From Neoarius graeffei (Eukaryota > Chordata > Actinopteri > Siluriformes > Ariidae): a stretch of 64,000 bases of DNA. Made by a program: the position numbers and the translations under genes. The notes below the pieces were generated by a model. The model worked only from the letters and a program-made list of their open reading frames with translations, was not told where the DNA came from and ran no database searches. Location of the stretch: the NCBI RefSeq assembly GCF_027579695.1, contig NC_083590.1, forward strand, positions 19,733,799-19,797,798, given 5' to 3'. Positions 21,201-32,569 of this stretch are shown here, piece after piece; within the stretch, counting starts at the first letter, position 1; each line of letters begins with the position of its first letter.

Positions 21201-24200
21201 CTTTATCACCTGGACTGACACCACAGAGGCCACGCCTCCTTTACTGAGTCATGGCTTTGACCATTATGATTGAATCACAGCTCCTTGACTCTTTCATCCA
21301 CTCTTTTATCACTATCAGTGACATCAGAGGCCACACCTCCTTTACAGTGTCACTCCTTTATCACTATGAATGACATCATAAAGGCCACACCTCCTTGACT
21401 GGGCCACACCTTTATCACTGGGACAGACACCACAGAGGCCACACCTCCGATTGATGGATATTTGTGTATTACATTTCCTCTCCAGAACATCTCCACTGGG
21501 CTGAGAAGGACATGGCTAAGAAGTGCGTACTGAATGTCATGGAAAAGCCTGTGAGCCCGAGCCACATGTGTATGGAACACTGGTCTTCTAGCGTTCTAAA
21601 GAACACGTTCTCCAGCAGCTTAGTCTTCCCCCAGAAAGACAAGGAGAAAGAAGGGATGAGGCTCACGCACTCCCCCTACAGACAGTTTAAAAGAGCACAG
21701 CGCATCGTCTCCACATCTCCACACCAAGACGTGAGGTCTGTCGTTCTGATCGGATCAGGAAATCAGGACAACAGAAAAATCAGCCAATCGCAGCTCTTCC
21801 ATTGTTCTTGGCCAAGGAGCAATATAGCGATCATTGGCAGTCCTGTCAGCTTGTCTCTTCGTCCTCATAGCCAGCTGAATAGAGCTTCTCAGCTTCGAGT
21901 CAAACTCCCGCAGCTGGCTCAACCCGGCAGTAGAGATGGAGAGAACTCCGTGAGGAAGCAGTGCATTCTCACTGCCATTAAACCATCCAACGTGGAAAGT
22001 GAGAAGGCTAAGTTCTTCAAGTCAGACTTCAGGTATGACCCGCAGTTTGAGTACAGCAACCCAGCGTCGCCACAGGTTCTGGAAAAGCACAGCAAAGCCT
22101 CTGACCGCTTCCTCACACAGGTAACAGTCCTGACAAGATCCTCATTCCTTCTTTCCTTGTCTCTGAATTTCGTCCTCCATCAACTCCATTCCATATTTTG
22201 ATTTTTAAAAAAAATTATGTTCTCATAAACATCATGAACATGACCAAATGTAGGCTGAGCTAATGAGGTTGCAAGAAGGTTCAATCTGAAAGTTCCCTTT
22301 GGCTAAATAATATTATTCTATCCACATTCACTGGATATGAGCAATCACACGCTCTGACTGGCTACTCTACTACTAGGCTATCGGCTCATATACCGTGAGT
22401 AGAGGAAAACAAAATGGCGGAGCGTGTTGCTGAACCAACCGAGGATGAAATAAAAACTCTACTCGAAAACAAAAGCCCAAAAATTGTTCTCAAGTATTTA
22501 AAAGAAACAGAAATAGCTAAAAGAATATTGCGTGCCCCACCAATATCTCCTGTTCCACACTCCAGCCCAGTCGGTAATGCATTAATGCATCTTTAAAGTG
22601 GTTTGCCAACTGCCAAAAACCCAAAAGAAGAAGACCCCCCCCCCCAAAAAAAGCAACTAAATATGGAATAAAAGTATTTGATGGTAAGAACGCGTCTTTT
22701 TTTTAATTTTTCAAGAATTATTATTATTACAGCATTTTTCACAAATTGCTCCTGTCATTTCGCCAGTTTGTTTACATTCTAAGCGGGAATGATTTTGTCG
22801 GACATTTTTTATACAGTTTTTATTTATAGAATTTGCAGAAAATAAAAATGCTCTGTTTCTCAAAATCCAGTGAATGTGGAGAGAATAAAACAGTTATTCC
22901 GCTCAATCTTGTCGCACATAGCTAATAGCCAACTCGGTGCTACGTGCCTCGTCAGCTATCAGCTCATGTACGACTCGATTTCGTGGAATAACTGTTAATT
23001 ATTTTTTATGGACCTGTTCCTCTCTCCCTCCAATTCATTCTCTTTTTACGTCCGTATCCATTGAGCATGAGATTGATAGCTCTCGTCTTGGCGTCCTTGT
23101 AAACGCGAGATTGCTGCTTTTCTGCCACGTGTCATGTCAGATTCATTCTTTCAGCTCTTTGTAACGAGTTAATGTCGTTCTCCCAGGCTGTGCGCATCAT
23201 AGAGCTGGCTCTGAACACGTACGGAAATTACGAGGAGTTTGAGCAGACCACTGGAGGAAGCTTGTTGACCAAGAGCCGAATCTGGGCTCACATCAAGAAG
23301 TACATGGAGAAGGAAGGATGTGTGGGAGAGGTAAATGAGGCACAGCGAGGCTGAGGATCTGAACATCAAATCATTTATTATAAAATAGATGCTGAGCTGT
23401 TTAGATGGGTAAAGCAATGTGTGTATGTGTGCGTGTAGATAGTGGTGCACCTGACTGATGACTTGCTCTCCAGAGCCTCCATGACTATAGTGAACGGCAG
23501 ACCAACTCTCACCATTAACATCGCCATGGCCAGGGAGCAGTGGCTCGAAGGCATGCTGAGACATGAGATCGGTGTGTGAAAAGCATTCTGTAGATCCATA
23601 ACATCATGTCTTTGACAGCTATAATTGATGCTAAATATCCTACAGACATACAAGATTGAACTCTCTATTGAAAGTGTGCTTATCCCTCTCCGTCTATCAC
23701 TCAGGTACTCACTATTTCCGCAGCATCAATAACAGTCAGCAGCCGTGGAACAGCCCAGCCAAGCGGAAGAAGCTTGGCCTGAAGCCGGTCAATCCCACCG
23801 AGGAGGGCCTGGCCAGCATCCACAGCGTGCTGTTCAACAGAGACCCCAGGCTGTGGCGTGCTGCCCTGCTCTACTACACCGTCCACCAGGCGGCGCACAT
23901 GTCCTTCTCTCAGCTCTTCCACGAGCTCGCACGCTTCGTCCACGATCCCGGCACACGCTGGGAATATTGCGTACGGGCCAAACGCGGCCAGACCGACACC
24001 TCACAGCCTGGTAGTGCACCCTGCCTTCCCGCTAAATATAAATATAATCAATAAAAGTGATATGAGGCTATATCCCATTTTTGTCCATCTGCTCAGGCTG
24101 TTTCAATAAGGACCAGGTTTATCTAGACGGCATCCTGAAGCTCCTAAGGCACAGAGAGAAGATCGACTTCCAGCTCCTCACTGCACTTGGGAAGGTCAGG

Positions 24201-27200
24201 TTAACCAACGTAATGTTTTATTTTTACTGCAGTTTCTTTTGTTCCTCAGTACCCTTTGATTCAAATTTTGATCAAAGTCCAGGTCAGACTGCTAGTGTAA
24301 CAGGAATATCTGATGCTGGCAAAAGTTCGTCCATTACATGTCCAGTGTATAGAGAACAAGGTTTGGAAGCTACACGGTAAACATAAGTTTGTTACAGGTC
24401 TATGTAAAAAGTTCATGTAGCTAATGAAGCTATTTGACAAGAAATTTGGTTTTGCAATCAGCCAGAAAATCTCTTGGAGTTGTTTATCTTGTTTACGACT
24501 AAAGCCCGGCGCACACGGGCGACTTGCATATTGCGATTTTTGGACGCAAGTTTCCCCTCTTGGATAGCTGCGTGCGCGCATTACCTGTGACCAGTGGGCG
24601 ATTTGGGGAGGGGGATGCAAGTCACATGGAAATCACATGACTACTTCGCGGGCAGGGATTGGCTTAGCCTTTGGAGGTTATCGCTTTGTTATCACAAAGA
24701 CACACACGCGGCGATATCTCTGCAACAAGTCAGCAACTGGCGATTTTTTGTTGCGGAATATCAGGCATGTTTGATACCTGCAATCTGTCGCAAGCAACAA
24801 AAAAAATCGTCGTCGCAAATATCCGCACACGAGGAAATTTTTTGCTTGCGTCAAAAAGTTACAATTAGGTCCATATATATTTGGACACTGACACAAATGG
24901 TTTTTTTACCTGTTTACTGAAACATATTCAAGTTATAGTTATATAATGGACATGGACATAAAGTCCAGACTTTCAGCTTTCATTTGAGGGTATCCACATT
25001 AAAATTGGATGAAGGGTTTAGGAGTTTCAGCTCCTTAACATGTGCCACCCTGTTTTTAAAGGGACCAAAAGTAATTGGACAATTGACTCAAAGGCTATTT
25101 CATGGGCAGGTTTGGGCAATTCCTTCGTTATGTCATTCTCAGTTAAGCAGATAAAAGGCCTGGAGTTGATTTGAGGTGTGGTGCTTGCATTTGGAAGATT
25201 TTGCTGTGAAGAAAACATGCGGTCAAAGGAGCTCTCCATGCAGGTGAAACAAGCCATCCTTAAGCTGCGAAAACAGAAAAAACCCATCCGAGAAATAGCT
25301 ACAATATTAGGAGTGGCAAAATCTACAGTTTGGTACATCCTGAGAAAGAAAGAAAGCACTGGTGAACTCATCAATGCAAAAAGACCTGGACGCCCACAGA
25401 AGACAACAGTGGTGGATGATCGCAGAATAATTTCCATGGTGAAGAGAAACCCCTTCACAACAGCCAACCAAGTGAACAACTGTCCAGGAGGTAGGCGTAT
25501 CAATATCCAAATCTACCATAAAGAGAAAACTGCATGAAAGTAAATACAGAGGGTTCACTGCACGGTGCAAGCCACTCATAAGCCTCAAGAATAAAAAGGC
25601 TAGATTGGACTTTGCTAAAAAAATCTAAAAAAGCCAGCACAGTTCTGGAAGAACATTCTTTGGACAGATGAAACCAAGATCAACCTCTACCAGAATGATG
25701 GAAAGAAAAAAGTATGGCGAAGGCGTGGTACAGCTCATGATCCAAAGCATGCCACATCATCTGTAAAACACGACGGAGGCAGTGTGATGGCTTGGGCATG
25801 CATGGCTGCCAGTGGCACTGGGTCACTAGTGTTTATTGATGATGTGACACAGGACAGAAGCAGCCGAATGAATTCTGAGGTATTCAGAGACATACTGTGT
25901 GCTCAAATCCAGACAGACTGATTGGTCGGCGTTTTATAATACAGATGGACAATGACCCAAAACATAAAGCCAAAGCAATCCAGGAGTTTATTAAAGCAAA
26001 GAAGTGGAATATTCTTGAATGGCCAAGTCAGTCACCTGATCTCAACCCAATTGAGCATGCATTTCACTTGTTAAAGACTAAACTTCAGACAGAAAGGCCC
26101 ACAAACAAACAGCAACTGAAAACCGCTGCAGTAAAGGCCTGGCAGAGCATTAAAAAGGAGGAAACACAGCGTCTGGTGATGTCCATGAGTTCAAGACTTC
26201 AGGCAGTCATTGCCAACAAAGGGTTTTCAACCAAGTATTAGAAATGAACATTTTATTTACAATTATTTAATTTGTCTAATTACTTTTGAGCCCCTGAAAT
26301 GAAGGGATTGTGTTTAAAAAATGCTTTAGTTCCTCACATTTTTATGCAATCATTTTGTTCAACCCACTGAATTAAAGCTGAAAGTCTGAACTTCAACTGC
26401 ATCTGAATTGTTTTGTTCACAATTCATTGTGGTAATGTACAGAACCAAAATTAGAAAAATGTTGCCTCTGTCCAAATATTTATGGACCTAACTGTACACA
26501 ACCAAGCGACGGAAAATTGCCCGTGTGCGCCGGGCTTAACAGAAGTTGAACATCTTGATTTTGTGTCTGTTAAGAAAATTAAATACAGCCTTTACTGGTG
26601 CAACTCTTCTTTAAGTCAGTAGGAAAACACCTGGAGGGAGGAGTGTTATAAGAAAACATAGACATATAGACATACTTACTATGACAGCATGCCTCAGAGT
26701 GTTTTATTCCACTTATCCTGCAGCAGTTTTCCAAAAGATGACATTTCTATGACTGAAATAATGTCATATGGTATTTTTGAGTTGAAAATGTTGAGTTGAA
26801 AAGTTTATTTCCTGTTATCGCGTACAGAAGCTACAACCAGCTGTTCCCTCACCAGCCCCTTTCTTTTTCCCCCCGCCAATAAGCCAGAAAATGCAGCTTG
26901 TCGTCTAAGTGACATTTTTTGTGCAACATCCATCATACAAGTCCATGTGTCAGTTAGTATAGAAACGATATTAACACTGTGCAATTTGCAGCTGCACTAT
27001 TGTCAGAACTGGTGTTCATCAAATTAATAAACACCTTCTGACCAGTCAGAATCCAGAACACGAACTCATCATTACTCATTGCACGCAAGTAAAAAATCTA
27101 GTTAGTAGGACTAGTTTGCTAATACCTTAGATAGCATCACTAATGTTCCGTATGGAAGTATGCTAATAACTAGGACGTTCTTATGACGTATAACTTAACA

Positions 27201-27501
27201 CTGACCGTGAGATTCATGCATGAACGTTGGAGAGTCACAAGACTCAATCTTTTAAATATCTAAATCTTGTTTAATGAGCAGTGCAAAGATGTCTTATAAG
27301 GACATTCCTCGTTTAACCTCCATGGCCTTGAACACTCTGCAGGTGTCCTACGAGGACATGGAGCGCCTGAAGAGCCTGGCTGTGATGGAGAACGTACGGA
27401 TCCCGCACTTCCTGCAGGACCAGGCACGTTACGACAAGCAGCTCCAGAAGATCATGAAGGTCAACCAGTTGACTGACGAAGAGCTCCAAGCGCTCATGTG
27501 A
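18207..27501 (+). CDS. matcap2: Microtubule-associated tyrosine carboxypeptidase 2 (KIAA0895 orthologue)
   Basis: MATCAP enzymes are metallopeptidases that remove the C-terminal tyrosine of alpha-tubulin. Seven exons with GT-AG junctions join in phase to a 499-residue protein: 18207-18231, 21486-22120, 23187-23330, 23439-23571, 23705-24010, 24097-24194, 27343-27501. Human KIAA0895 is of similar size. The N-terminal 220 residues are low in recognisable structure; the peptidase (DUF1704) domain begins near RIIELALNTYG at residue 223. The zinc motif HEIGTH (His310, Glu311, His315) is split by an intron inside the Gly codon. Downstream blocks include HQAAHMSFSQLFHELARFV and RGQTDTSQPGCFNKDQVYLD. 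Convergent arrangement with eepd1 matches human KIAA0895-EEPD1 and favours MATCAP2 over MATCAP1. Alternative 5' exons cannot be excluded. Confidence 0.9.
18520..19015. repeat. Fish dispersed repeat
   Basis: It starts near gggtctgagcaccggaggtg and ends near catcgtcacttgcagctata. It includes a (TTA)n run and a cctaccggtgtcaaatttgg block. I recognise the style as a multi-copy fish repeat, but cannot name the family. A related phrase, gtaggaggagtagcgatttt, is at 39274 and 41188. Confidence 0.45.
19280..19656 (+). mobile_element. tRNA-derived SINE (DANA/Mermaid type), copy 1
   Basis: It starts ggcggcacggtggtgtagtg with pol III box A (tggtgtagtggttagc) and box B (gggttcgagcccc). The tail is gatgagatgag. 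The 12-bp target duplication actattgcctct lies at 19268-19279 and 19657-19668. Confidence 0.93.
19735..20363 (-). mobile_element. RTE-like LINE 3' end
   Basis: On the - strand, a frame from 20026 to 19754 reads MDRIRNEHIRGTAHVESLGM, then RLRWYGHILRR and GKRKRGRPKRRYMD, the conserved C-terminal part of RTE-type reverse transcriptase ORFs. Upstream sequence to about 20360 belongs to the same ORF but has stops. The insert is bordered by an 80-bp class direct repeat (19657-19732 and 20364-20448). Confidence 0.75.
21195..21460. repeat. Degenerate VNTR with gaggccacgcctcc motif
   Basis: Imperfect tandem copies of a unit around cacagaggccacgcctcctt and tgactgggccacacctttatc. The same motif forms arrays at 53935-54075 and 54455-54555, and in one inverted stretch at 34560-34625. 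Confidence 0.75.
21486..22120 (+). CDS. matcap2: matcap2 exon 2
   Basis: The acceptor tcctctccag precedes AA CAT, completing Glu9, and the donor is acag|gtaaca. It encodes residues 9-220: EHLHWAEKDMAKKCV, then a Ser/Gln-rich stretch of low complexity and the conserved KSDFRYDPQFEYSNPAS block. The middle part shows no recognised domain. Confidence 0.88.
22310..22998 (+). repeat. Dispersed element 'X', copy 2
   Basis: It runs from tattattctatccacattca to gactcgatttcgtggaataac. It carries a short open frame from 22414, MAERVAEPTEDEIKTLLENK, that also exists in decayed form at 44224. The ends are weakly inverted (ttattc.. / ..gaataa). It lies in a matcap2 intron and looks like a non-autonomous DNA transposon with a captured or residual coding start. 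Confidence 0.65.
23187..23330 (+). CDS. matcap2: matcap2 exon 3
   Basis: The acceptor gttctcccag precedes GCT GTG CGC. It encodes AVRIIELALNTYGNYEEFEQ through KYMEKEGCVGE (48 codons). Both ends are phase 0; the donor is gagag|gtaaat. Confidence 0.95.
23439..23571 (+). CDS. matcap2: matcap2 exon 4, first half of the zinc motif
   Basis: It encodes IVVHLTDDLLSRASMTIVNG through MLRHEI plus the first base of Gly. His310 and Glu311 of HEIGTH are here. The donor is atcg|gtgtgt. Confidence 0.96.
23705..24010 (+). CDS. matcap2: matcap2 exon 5, second half of the zinc motif
   Basis: It starts by completing Gly313, then THYFRSINNSQQPW, supplying His315. It contains LASIHSVLFNRDPRLWRAAL and the helical HQAAHMSFSQLFHELARFV segment. 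The donor is cctg|gtagtg. Confidence 0.96.
24097..24194 (+). CDS. matcap2: matcap2 exon 6
   Basis: It completes a Gly codon and encodes CFNKDQVYLDGILKLLRHRE then KIDFQLLTALGK. The donor is gaag|gtcagg. Confidence 0.96.
24862..26494 (+). mobile_element. Tc1-like transposon D, nested in Harbinger MITE
   Basis: The ends are CAATTAGGTCCATATATATT and an inverse reading ..ggacctaactg, with TA on both sides (24860-24861, 26495-26496). Its transposase is on the + strand. Confidence 0.93.
25217..26241 (+). pseudogene. Tc1-D transposase, several frameshifts
   Basis: The start MRSKELSMQVKQAILKLRKQ leads into a helix-turn-helix (ILGVAKSTVWYILRK) and GRPQKT. Frameshifts or stops occur near 25495, 25625 and through 25770-25890. 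The catalytic second Asp (QMDNDPKHKA) and Glu (NPIEHAF) survive in the last frame, which ends GFSTKY at 26241. The first Asp region is in a broken frame. Confidence 0.9.
27343..27501 (+). CDS. matcap2: matcap2 terminal exon
   Basis: The acceptor cactctgcag precedes GTG TCC TAC. It encodes VSYEDMERLKSLAVMENVRI, PHFLQDQARYDKQLQKIM and LTDEELQALM, then TGA. Confidence 0.96.
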   Translation: MSYEDMERLKSLAVMENVRIPHFLQDQARYDKQLQKIMKVNQLTDEELQALM

Positions 27502-27776
27502 GCACGTGAAGAGACCCCTCTCATTCCCACATCGACCTGGCCTGATGATTCTGTGCGCTAATCAACCCTGCATCTCTGAACCAGCCTACAAGTGAAGCTC
27601 ATTCAACCCAAGTGTCCTTTTTAATCCTTTCAGATAGTGTATATTTTTCTAAAGGTTGGTTCTAGAGATAGTTTCCATCATCTGTGTTAAGGGAAACAGG
27701 CATACCAGGAGGAACATAAACACCAACTCAGTGCCACATACACTACCTGCTGCGATCATCAATTATTATTATTATT

Positions 27777-27782
27777 AATAAA
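27777..27782 (+). promoter_or_regulatory. Candidate matcap2 polyadenylation signal
   Basis: AATAAA 276 bp after the stop codon, at the end of an ATT run. Other signals further downstream are possible. Confidence 0.45.
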
Positions 27783-28500
27783 GGTAAGATACTTATCAGG
27801 AGAAATAAATACCTGCCAATCCAATTTGCCAGTCTTGCTCATGCCAGTTTGTGGGCTTATCCCAAACGCTAGGATTCTTTTTGTATTTCTACTACACTGT
27901 CAGCCATTTTAGAAACATCCCAATCAGACCTCTTAGTAGTGTCTGTACTATTTTAATGGTTTGTACAGTTTTTCAAGCACTCAATGACTGACAGAATGTA
28001 TGTCAGTTGCGACACCAAGAAACAGCCGTCTGTTTACGCAAGTAATATTCAAATGATTGTGTAAAAGATCCGTCAATTTTGTTAGTATTTTATATCTAAA
28101 GATCTCATACATTAGCTTCATTACTAGGTTATAATGGTGCAAATTCATGTTTACTAGAGACCCTTTTTTTTTTTTTGCTAGCAGTGTCTACTGGGCAATT
28201 AAACCATGATGCGACCACCACCATGCTTCAACCATGGCGATATGGGTCAATTTGCAGTTCTGCATGCACTGAAAGTTTGCATTTTTGACGAGAAGTTGAA
28301 GACAGTCAGGACAAATCTGTTAGGCGCCTGGACAATATCAACTCTAAGCGTAAGCTAGTTAACCACTGAGGCTAACGGTATATCCAGGTAGCACAATGGA
28401 AAAGCATAGTAACAGTAAAAATAAGATGAAGCTACTGGGAAGATTAGAATTTTCTTTTGCCGTGTTGATGAATTATGAACAAAAGCCTGAATTCGACTTG
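27783..28500. other. Intergenic, no feature recognised
   Basis: No exon found between matcap2 and the LINE fragment. It may include the rest of the matcap2 3' UTR. Confidence 0.4.
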
Positions 28501-28524
28501 CTGATACTGTAATTTGACGAAGCA

Positions 28525-29900
28525 TTGATTGCTAACCATTGGACTTCCACAGGTTCTACTGTATCAAGAAGCATCAGTGTGAGTCAAACTCGTCAAATTA
28601 TTGATGTCATTCTGAATCGTCCAAGCCATCACTTCGAAATGACATCAATAATCATCAATGGAGCATTAACTCCAACATGCTATTTAACACGAGCAAATGC
28701 AAAAGTCTTACACATGACCAAGAAGAGATTTGAACGCTCACCTGACGTACAGTATCATCTGGGCAACGAAATTCTCGAAAAAGCCGACCACACCAAAGAC
28801 CTCGGTGTTACAGTCTCCTGTGATCTGTCATGGTCCAAACATATTGAAAATGTGTGCCAAGGCAAACAAGACCCTCGGCCTGGTGAAGCGTACATGTGGA
28901 AGACACATCACTGATATAAGAACTAGGAAGCATCTTTACTGCTTGCTAGTGAGACCACAGCTTGAATATGCTTCCTGTGTTTGGCCACCATACACTGTCA
29001 AGCATCAGCGACTCATTGAGAACCTACAGCGACGAGCCACCAAGTTCGCTCTTAACCATCCCAAGGACTTGAAAGGCTGTTCGTACTGGAACTCCAACCA
29101 CTGGAACACAGATGTCAGATATTTGACTTGGTCCAACTATACAAGTTTAAGAATGTACACTACCATTCAAAAGTTTGGGGTCACTTTGAAATGTCCTTAT
29201 TTTTGAAAGAAAAGCACTGTTCTTTTCAACGATGATCACTTTAAACTAATCAGAAATCCACTCTATACATTGCTAATGTGGTAAATGACTATTCTAGCTG
29301 CAAATGTGTGGTTTTTGGTGCAATATCTCCATAGGTGTATAGAGGCCCATTTCCAGCAACTCTCACTCCAGTGTTCTAATGGTACAATGTGTTTGCTCAT
29401 TGCCTCAGAAGGCTAATGGATGATTAGAAAACCCTTGTACAATCATGTTAGCACAGCTGAAAACAGTTGAGCTCTTTAGAGAAGCTATAAAACTGACCTT
29501 CCTTTGAGCAGATTGAGTTTCTGGAGCATCACATTTGTGGGGTCGATGAAATGCTCAAAATGGCCAGAAAAATGTCTCGACTATATTTTCTATTCATTTT
29601 ACAACTTATGGTGGGAAATAAAAGTGTGACTTTTCATGGAAAACACTAAATTTTCTGGGTGACCCCAAACTTTTGAACGGTAGTGTACAAGCCATCACGG
29701 AAGAAGGAAATCATCTCCTGGTTCCTAATGAAACAAGGTACCAAACAAGAAATTTTGACAAGAAAAATCTTGTTCCAGTGGTGAAGTTCAAGCAGAATTA
29801 CTACAGGTCTTCATTCTTTCCAAGATCGATCGATCTGTGGAACAGCCTCCCAAGCAAAATGAAATGTCAACAGTCTGTACAAATTCAAAACCTGCATTAA
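28525..29900 (+). mobile_element. LINE reverse transcriptase 3' end, split by a MITE
   Basis: Two frames carry the C-terminal part of a non-LTR (CR1/Rex/L2-like group) ORF: LGVTVSCDLSWSKHIENVC, then LYCLLVRPQLEYASCVW and LQRRATKFALNHPKDL. After the 528-bp MITE (29158-29685), the same ORF resumes with NLVPVVKFKQNYYRSSFFPR and SIDLWNSLPSKMK. At least one frameshift lies near 28850. Clade assignment is uncertain. Confidence 0.8.
29158..29685. mobile_element. 528-bp Tc1-type MITE, copy 2
   Basis: Same length and almost the same sequence as 7755-8282, flanked by TA. It interrupts the LINE reading frame, so it is younger than that LINE copy. Confidence 0.93.
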
Positions 29901-30690
29901 CTCCTTCTGCTACACGAAACAAGCATTTTATCAAGCTCCATAAACTGTATTAGTTACTATGTAAAATGTCTAAACAATCTACATATATCTCATTATTATT
30001 TAGTTAGACACCCAAATTAGGATTGACTTTTTTTTTTTTTTTTAGCCTAAATGAACTCCTTTTAAAGTACAAATATTCATTTCTTTAAATTAGTGTATAT
30101 ATACATTTGTTCCTTTGTGGGAAGGGTCGTCACTTGGGACGAGCGTCCTGTTTCCTTTTCGAGTCACAAATTTTTTTTTTTGTCTAATAGTATTTTTTTC
30201 TGTTTGATTTTTGTTTGTGCATATAGATAATCTTTTTGGTTTGTAATATTTTGCAACTGTGACAAATAAACTAAACTCGTGAACGCCACCAAAATCCAAT
30301 GTAATAGTTAATGTGGCAAACACAGGTAGCATCTGGACACTAACAAAACATGCGTTAGATTGTTTTATTTACTAGGTTATAATGAAATCGAATAAAATCT
30401 CTTCTTTCCAACACTAGCATTTGGGAAATACTCATTATGCCACACATGCTGTATTTACCACCTTTTACATGAGGATGTAAATGGGCATTTCTGTGACCGC
30501 TTTAAATGATTCATAAAGTAACATGTTTTCAGGTTTGTGTTGTGGTATTTTGTATAAGAACTCATAGCCTTCTGGTGAGAGGTTTCCTTCATCATGATGA
30601 TCGTCTTACAGGAACACCAAGCGTGTACAATAACCTTTGGTGTTTTGATGTTCATGGATGAGTCAAATCCTAATAAACTCTGTCAGTCTT
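29901..30690. other. Intergenic, AT-rich
   Basis: LINE tail remnants and T-runs; no gene recognised. Confidence 0.4.
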
Positions 30691-30692
30691 CT

Positions 30693-30940
30693 CAAGTTTC
30701 AAGTTTATTTGTATAGCGCTTTTAACAATAAACATTGTCGCAAAGCAGCTTTACAGAATTTGAACGACTGAAAACATGAGCTAATTTTATCCCTAATCTA
30801 TCCCCAATGAGCGCGACGGTGGCAAGGAAAAACTCCCTCAGACGACATGAGGCAGAAACCTCGAGAGGACCCAGACTCAAAAGGGAACCCATCCTCATTT
30901 GGGCAACAACAGACAACATGACTATAACGTTAACAGTTTT
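30693..30940. repeat. Fish dispersed repeat (tttatttgtatagcgctttt type)
   Basis: The phrases ttgtatagcgcttttaacaa, cgcaaagcagctttacagaa and gcaaggaaaaactccctcag are typical of a widespread fish repeat. Boundaries are approximate. Confidence 0.6.
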
Positions 30941-31429
30941 CGTACATGTTCTAACTTTTCATTGATGGAAACTTGAGTACAAAACTGTTCACGACAACTG
31001 CAGTCCTAAAGTTAGCAAGTCAACTGTAGTCCTCAGCCATAAAAGCATTACTGTAAGAGTCCAGAGCGTCCTCCAGGTGTGACTTTCAACTGTCCGCATG
31101 GGGCTGTTCTCTACAGGAGTGAAGTAATGAGACTCCATGTCAAGTTTTCTTCTACTATATCTGACAAACTGGGTCCATGACCATCTTCGTACTTGTTTTG
31201 CACTTTTGTGTCATTTTATATAAGATATTTGACTGAAAACCTTCAGAAATGTCAATGTGCTACTTTCCTCAGGCTGTAACATTAGTCCACTGGCTAGCTA
31301 GCTAGTTCATGTAGGGTTTGAATTGAGTTTGAGTTTTGAAGCCTGCTAGTATAAGATTGTGAGAAGGATTTTAGGGCTTTCCCAGCCCAATTTAATGGTA
31401 CGGAAGAGTAATAGTTCCACTAAGAAATA

Positions 31430-32520
31430 TATGTATTTTTTTTTTATTTCTGAGGAAAAAAACCCTCAATTTTTGAGATTAAAGTCAGAAATTTCGAGAA
31501 AGTCAGAAATTTCGAGAAACAATCTCAAAACTTTTGAGAAAAAAAGTCAAAAATTGAGAAACGTGTCGAAATTTGAGAAAAAGTCAAAATTTGTGAAAAA
31601 AAAGTCAAAAATTGAGAAAAAAGTTGACATTTTCAAGAAAAAAAGTCAAAATTTGTCAAAAGTTTTGAGAAAATAAACTCGAAATTTTCAAGAAAAAAAA
31701 AAGTCACAAATTTAGGCTACCAGGAAGTACCAGGTCATTCAGAGCTGACAGAGACTTAGTCTGCTACTACTGTGTTTAGTGCTGCTGTAATGGATGACTT
31801 AATCAAATGTTATTTCAAGATTGGGTTTAATAACAAAGAGATCCTTGCAGTCTTGGCACAGAATCACAATATTGTGGTTCATATCTGTGAAGATACTCAG
31901 TCGTCCAGGTACATAGTAATCTGTGGTTGGTAGAAGAGAGCAACTGGACTTGCTTGAAAAGTCTTGAAGACGTTTCGCCTCTCGTCCGAAAGGCATCATC
32001 AGTTCTGTCTGTCTCTGTTCAGTGATGGTCCTATGTACCTGGACGAGAGGATCGTTCATTTTTGTCAGCCTGGAACGACCATCACTGAACAGAGACAGAC
32101 AGAACTGATGATGCCTTTCGGACGAGAGGCGAAACGTCTTCAAGACTTTTCAAGCAAGTCCAGTTGCTCTCTTCTACCAACCACAAATATTGTGGTTCGT
32201 TTCTACTTAATCTTTGCTTGTTATGTAGTGGTTCTGTGTTAGTCTCTAGCAAACAGAAAGCCGCTGCCTAGAAGTATTTGAATCTACGTGAATCACATCA
32301 CCAACCGACTTCCTGTACCCCGGTTGTCACAACTCTGAATTCCATGGCTCTGGTCTCAGCCATTCATGTCTACCGGCCGCGAGTGAGTGTCACTTCCATA
32401 TGGAAGCCCGCCTTCTACAGATTTCTGACTTTTTTTTCTCAAAAATTTCGACTTTTTTTCTCGAAAATTTCGACTTTAATCTAAAAAATTCTGGAGTTCT
32501 TTTTCTCAGAAGTTTCCAAA
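31430..32520. repeat. Large foldback with AT-rich gagaaaaaagtcaaaa arms
   Basis: The left arm (31430-31710) is a chain of degenerate ttgagaaaaaagtcaaaa units. The right arm (32425-32515) carries the complement (tttttctcgaaaatttcgac). Between them a second inverted repeat has arms at about 31927-32036 and 32080-32190 containing gacgtttcgcctctcgtccg. Termini may reach 31380 and 32565. Confidence 0.75.
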
Positions 32521-32569
32521 TAAAATAAACCCTGGCCCTATTGCTCTGCCGTATAATGGCATGTGAAAT

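Larger units (their letters stand above)
18232..21485 (+). other. matcap2 intron 1
   Basis: A 3.25-kb intron holding a dispersed repeat (about 18520-19015), a SINE (19280-19656), an RTE-like LINE end (about 19735-20363) and a VNTR (21195-21460). Confidence 0.6.
24503..26536. mobile_element. PIF/Harbinger-type MITE holding a Tc1
   Basis: The ends are AGCCCGGCGCACACGGGC and its inverse GCCCGTGTGCGCCGGGCT, flanked by TAA (24500-24502, 26537-26539), the 3-bp duplication typical of PIF/Harbinger. Without the inner Tc1 the element is about 400 bp and non-coding. It lies in the last intron of matcap2. Confidence 0.85.

Noticed and set aside
22414-22596. Extra coding exon of matcap2
   Set aside because: The frame belongs to repeat X, is found again at 44224 in a different gene, and would break the phase between exons 2 and 3.
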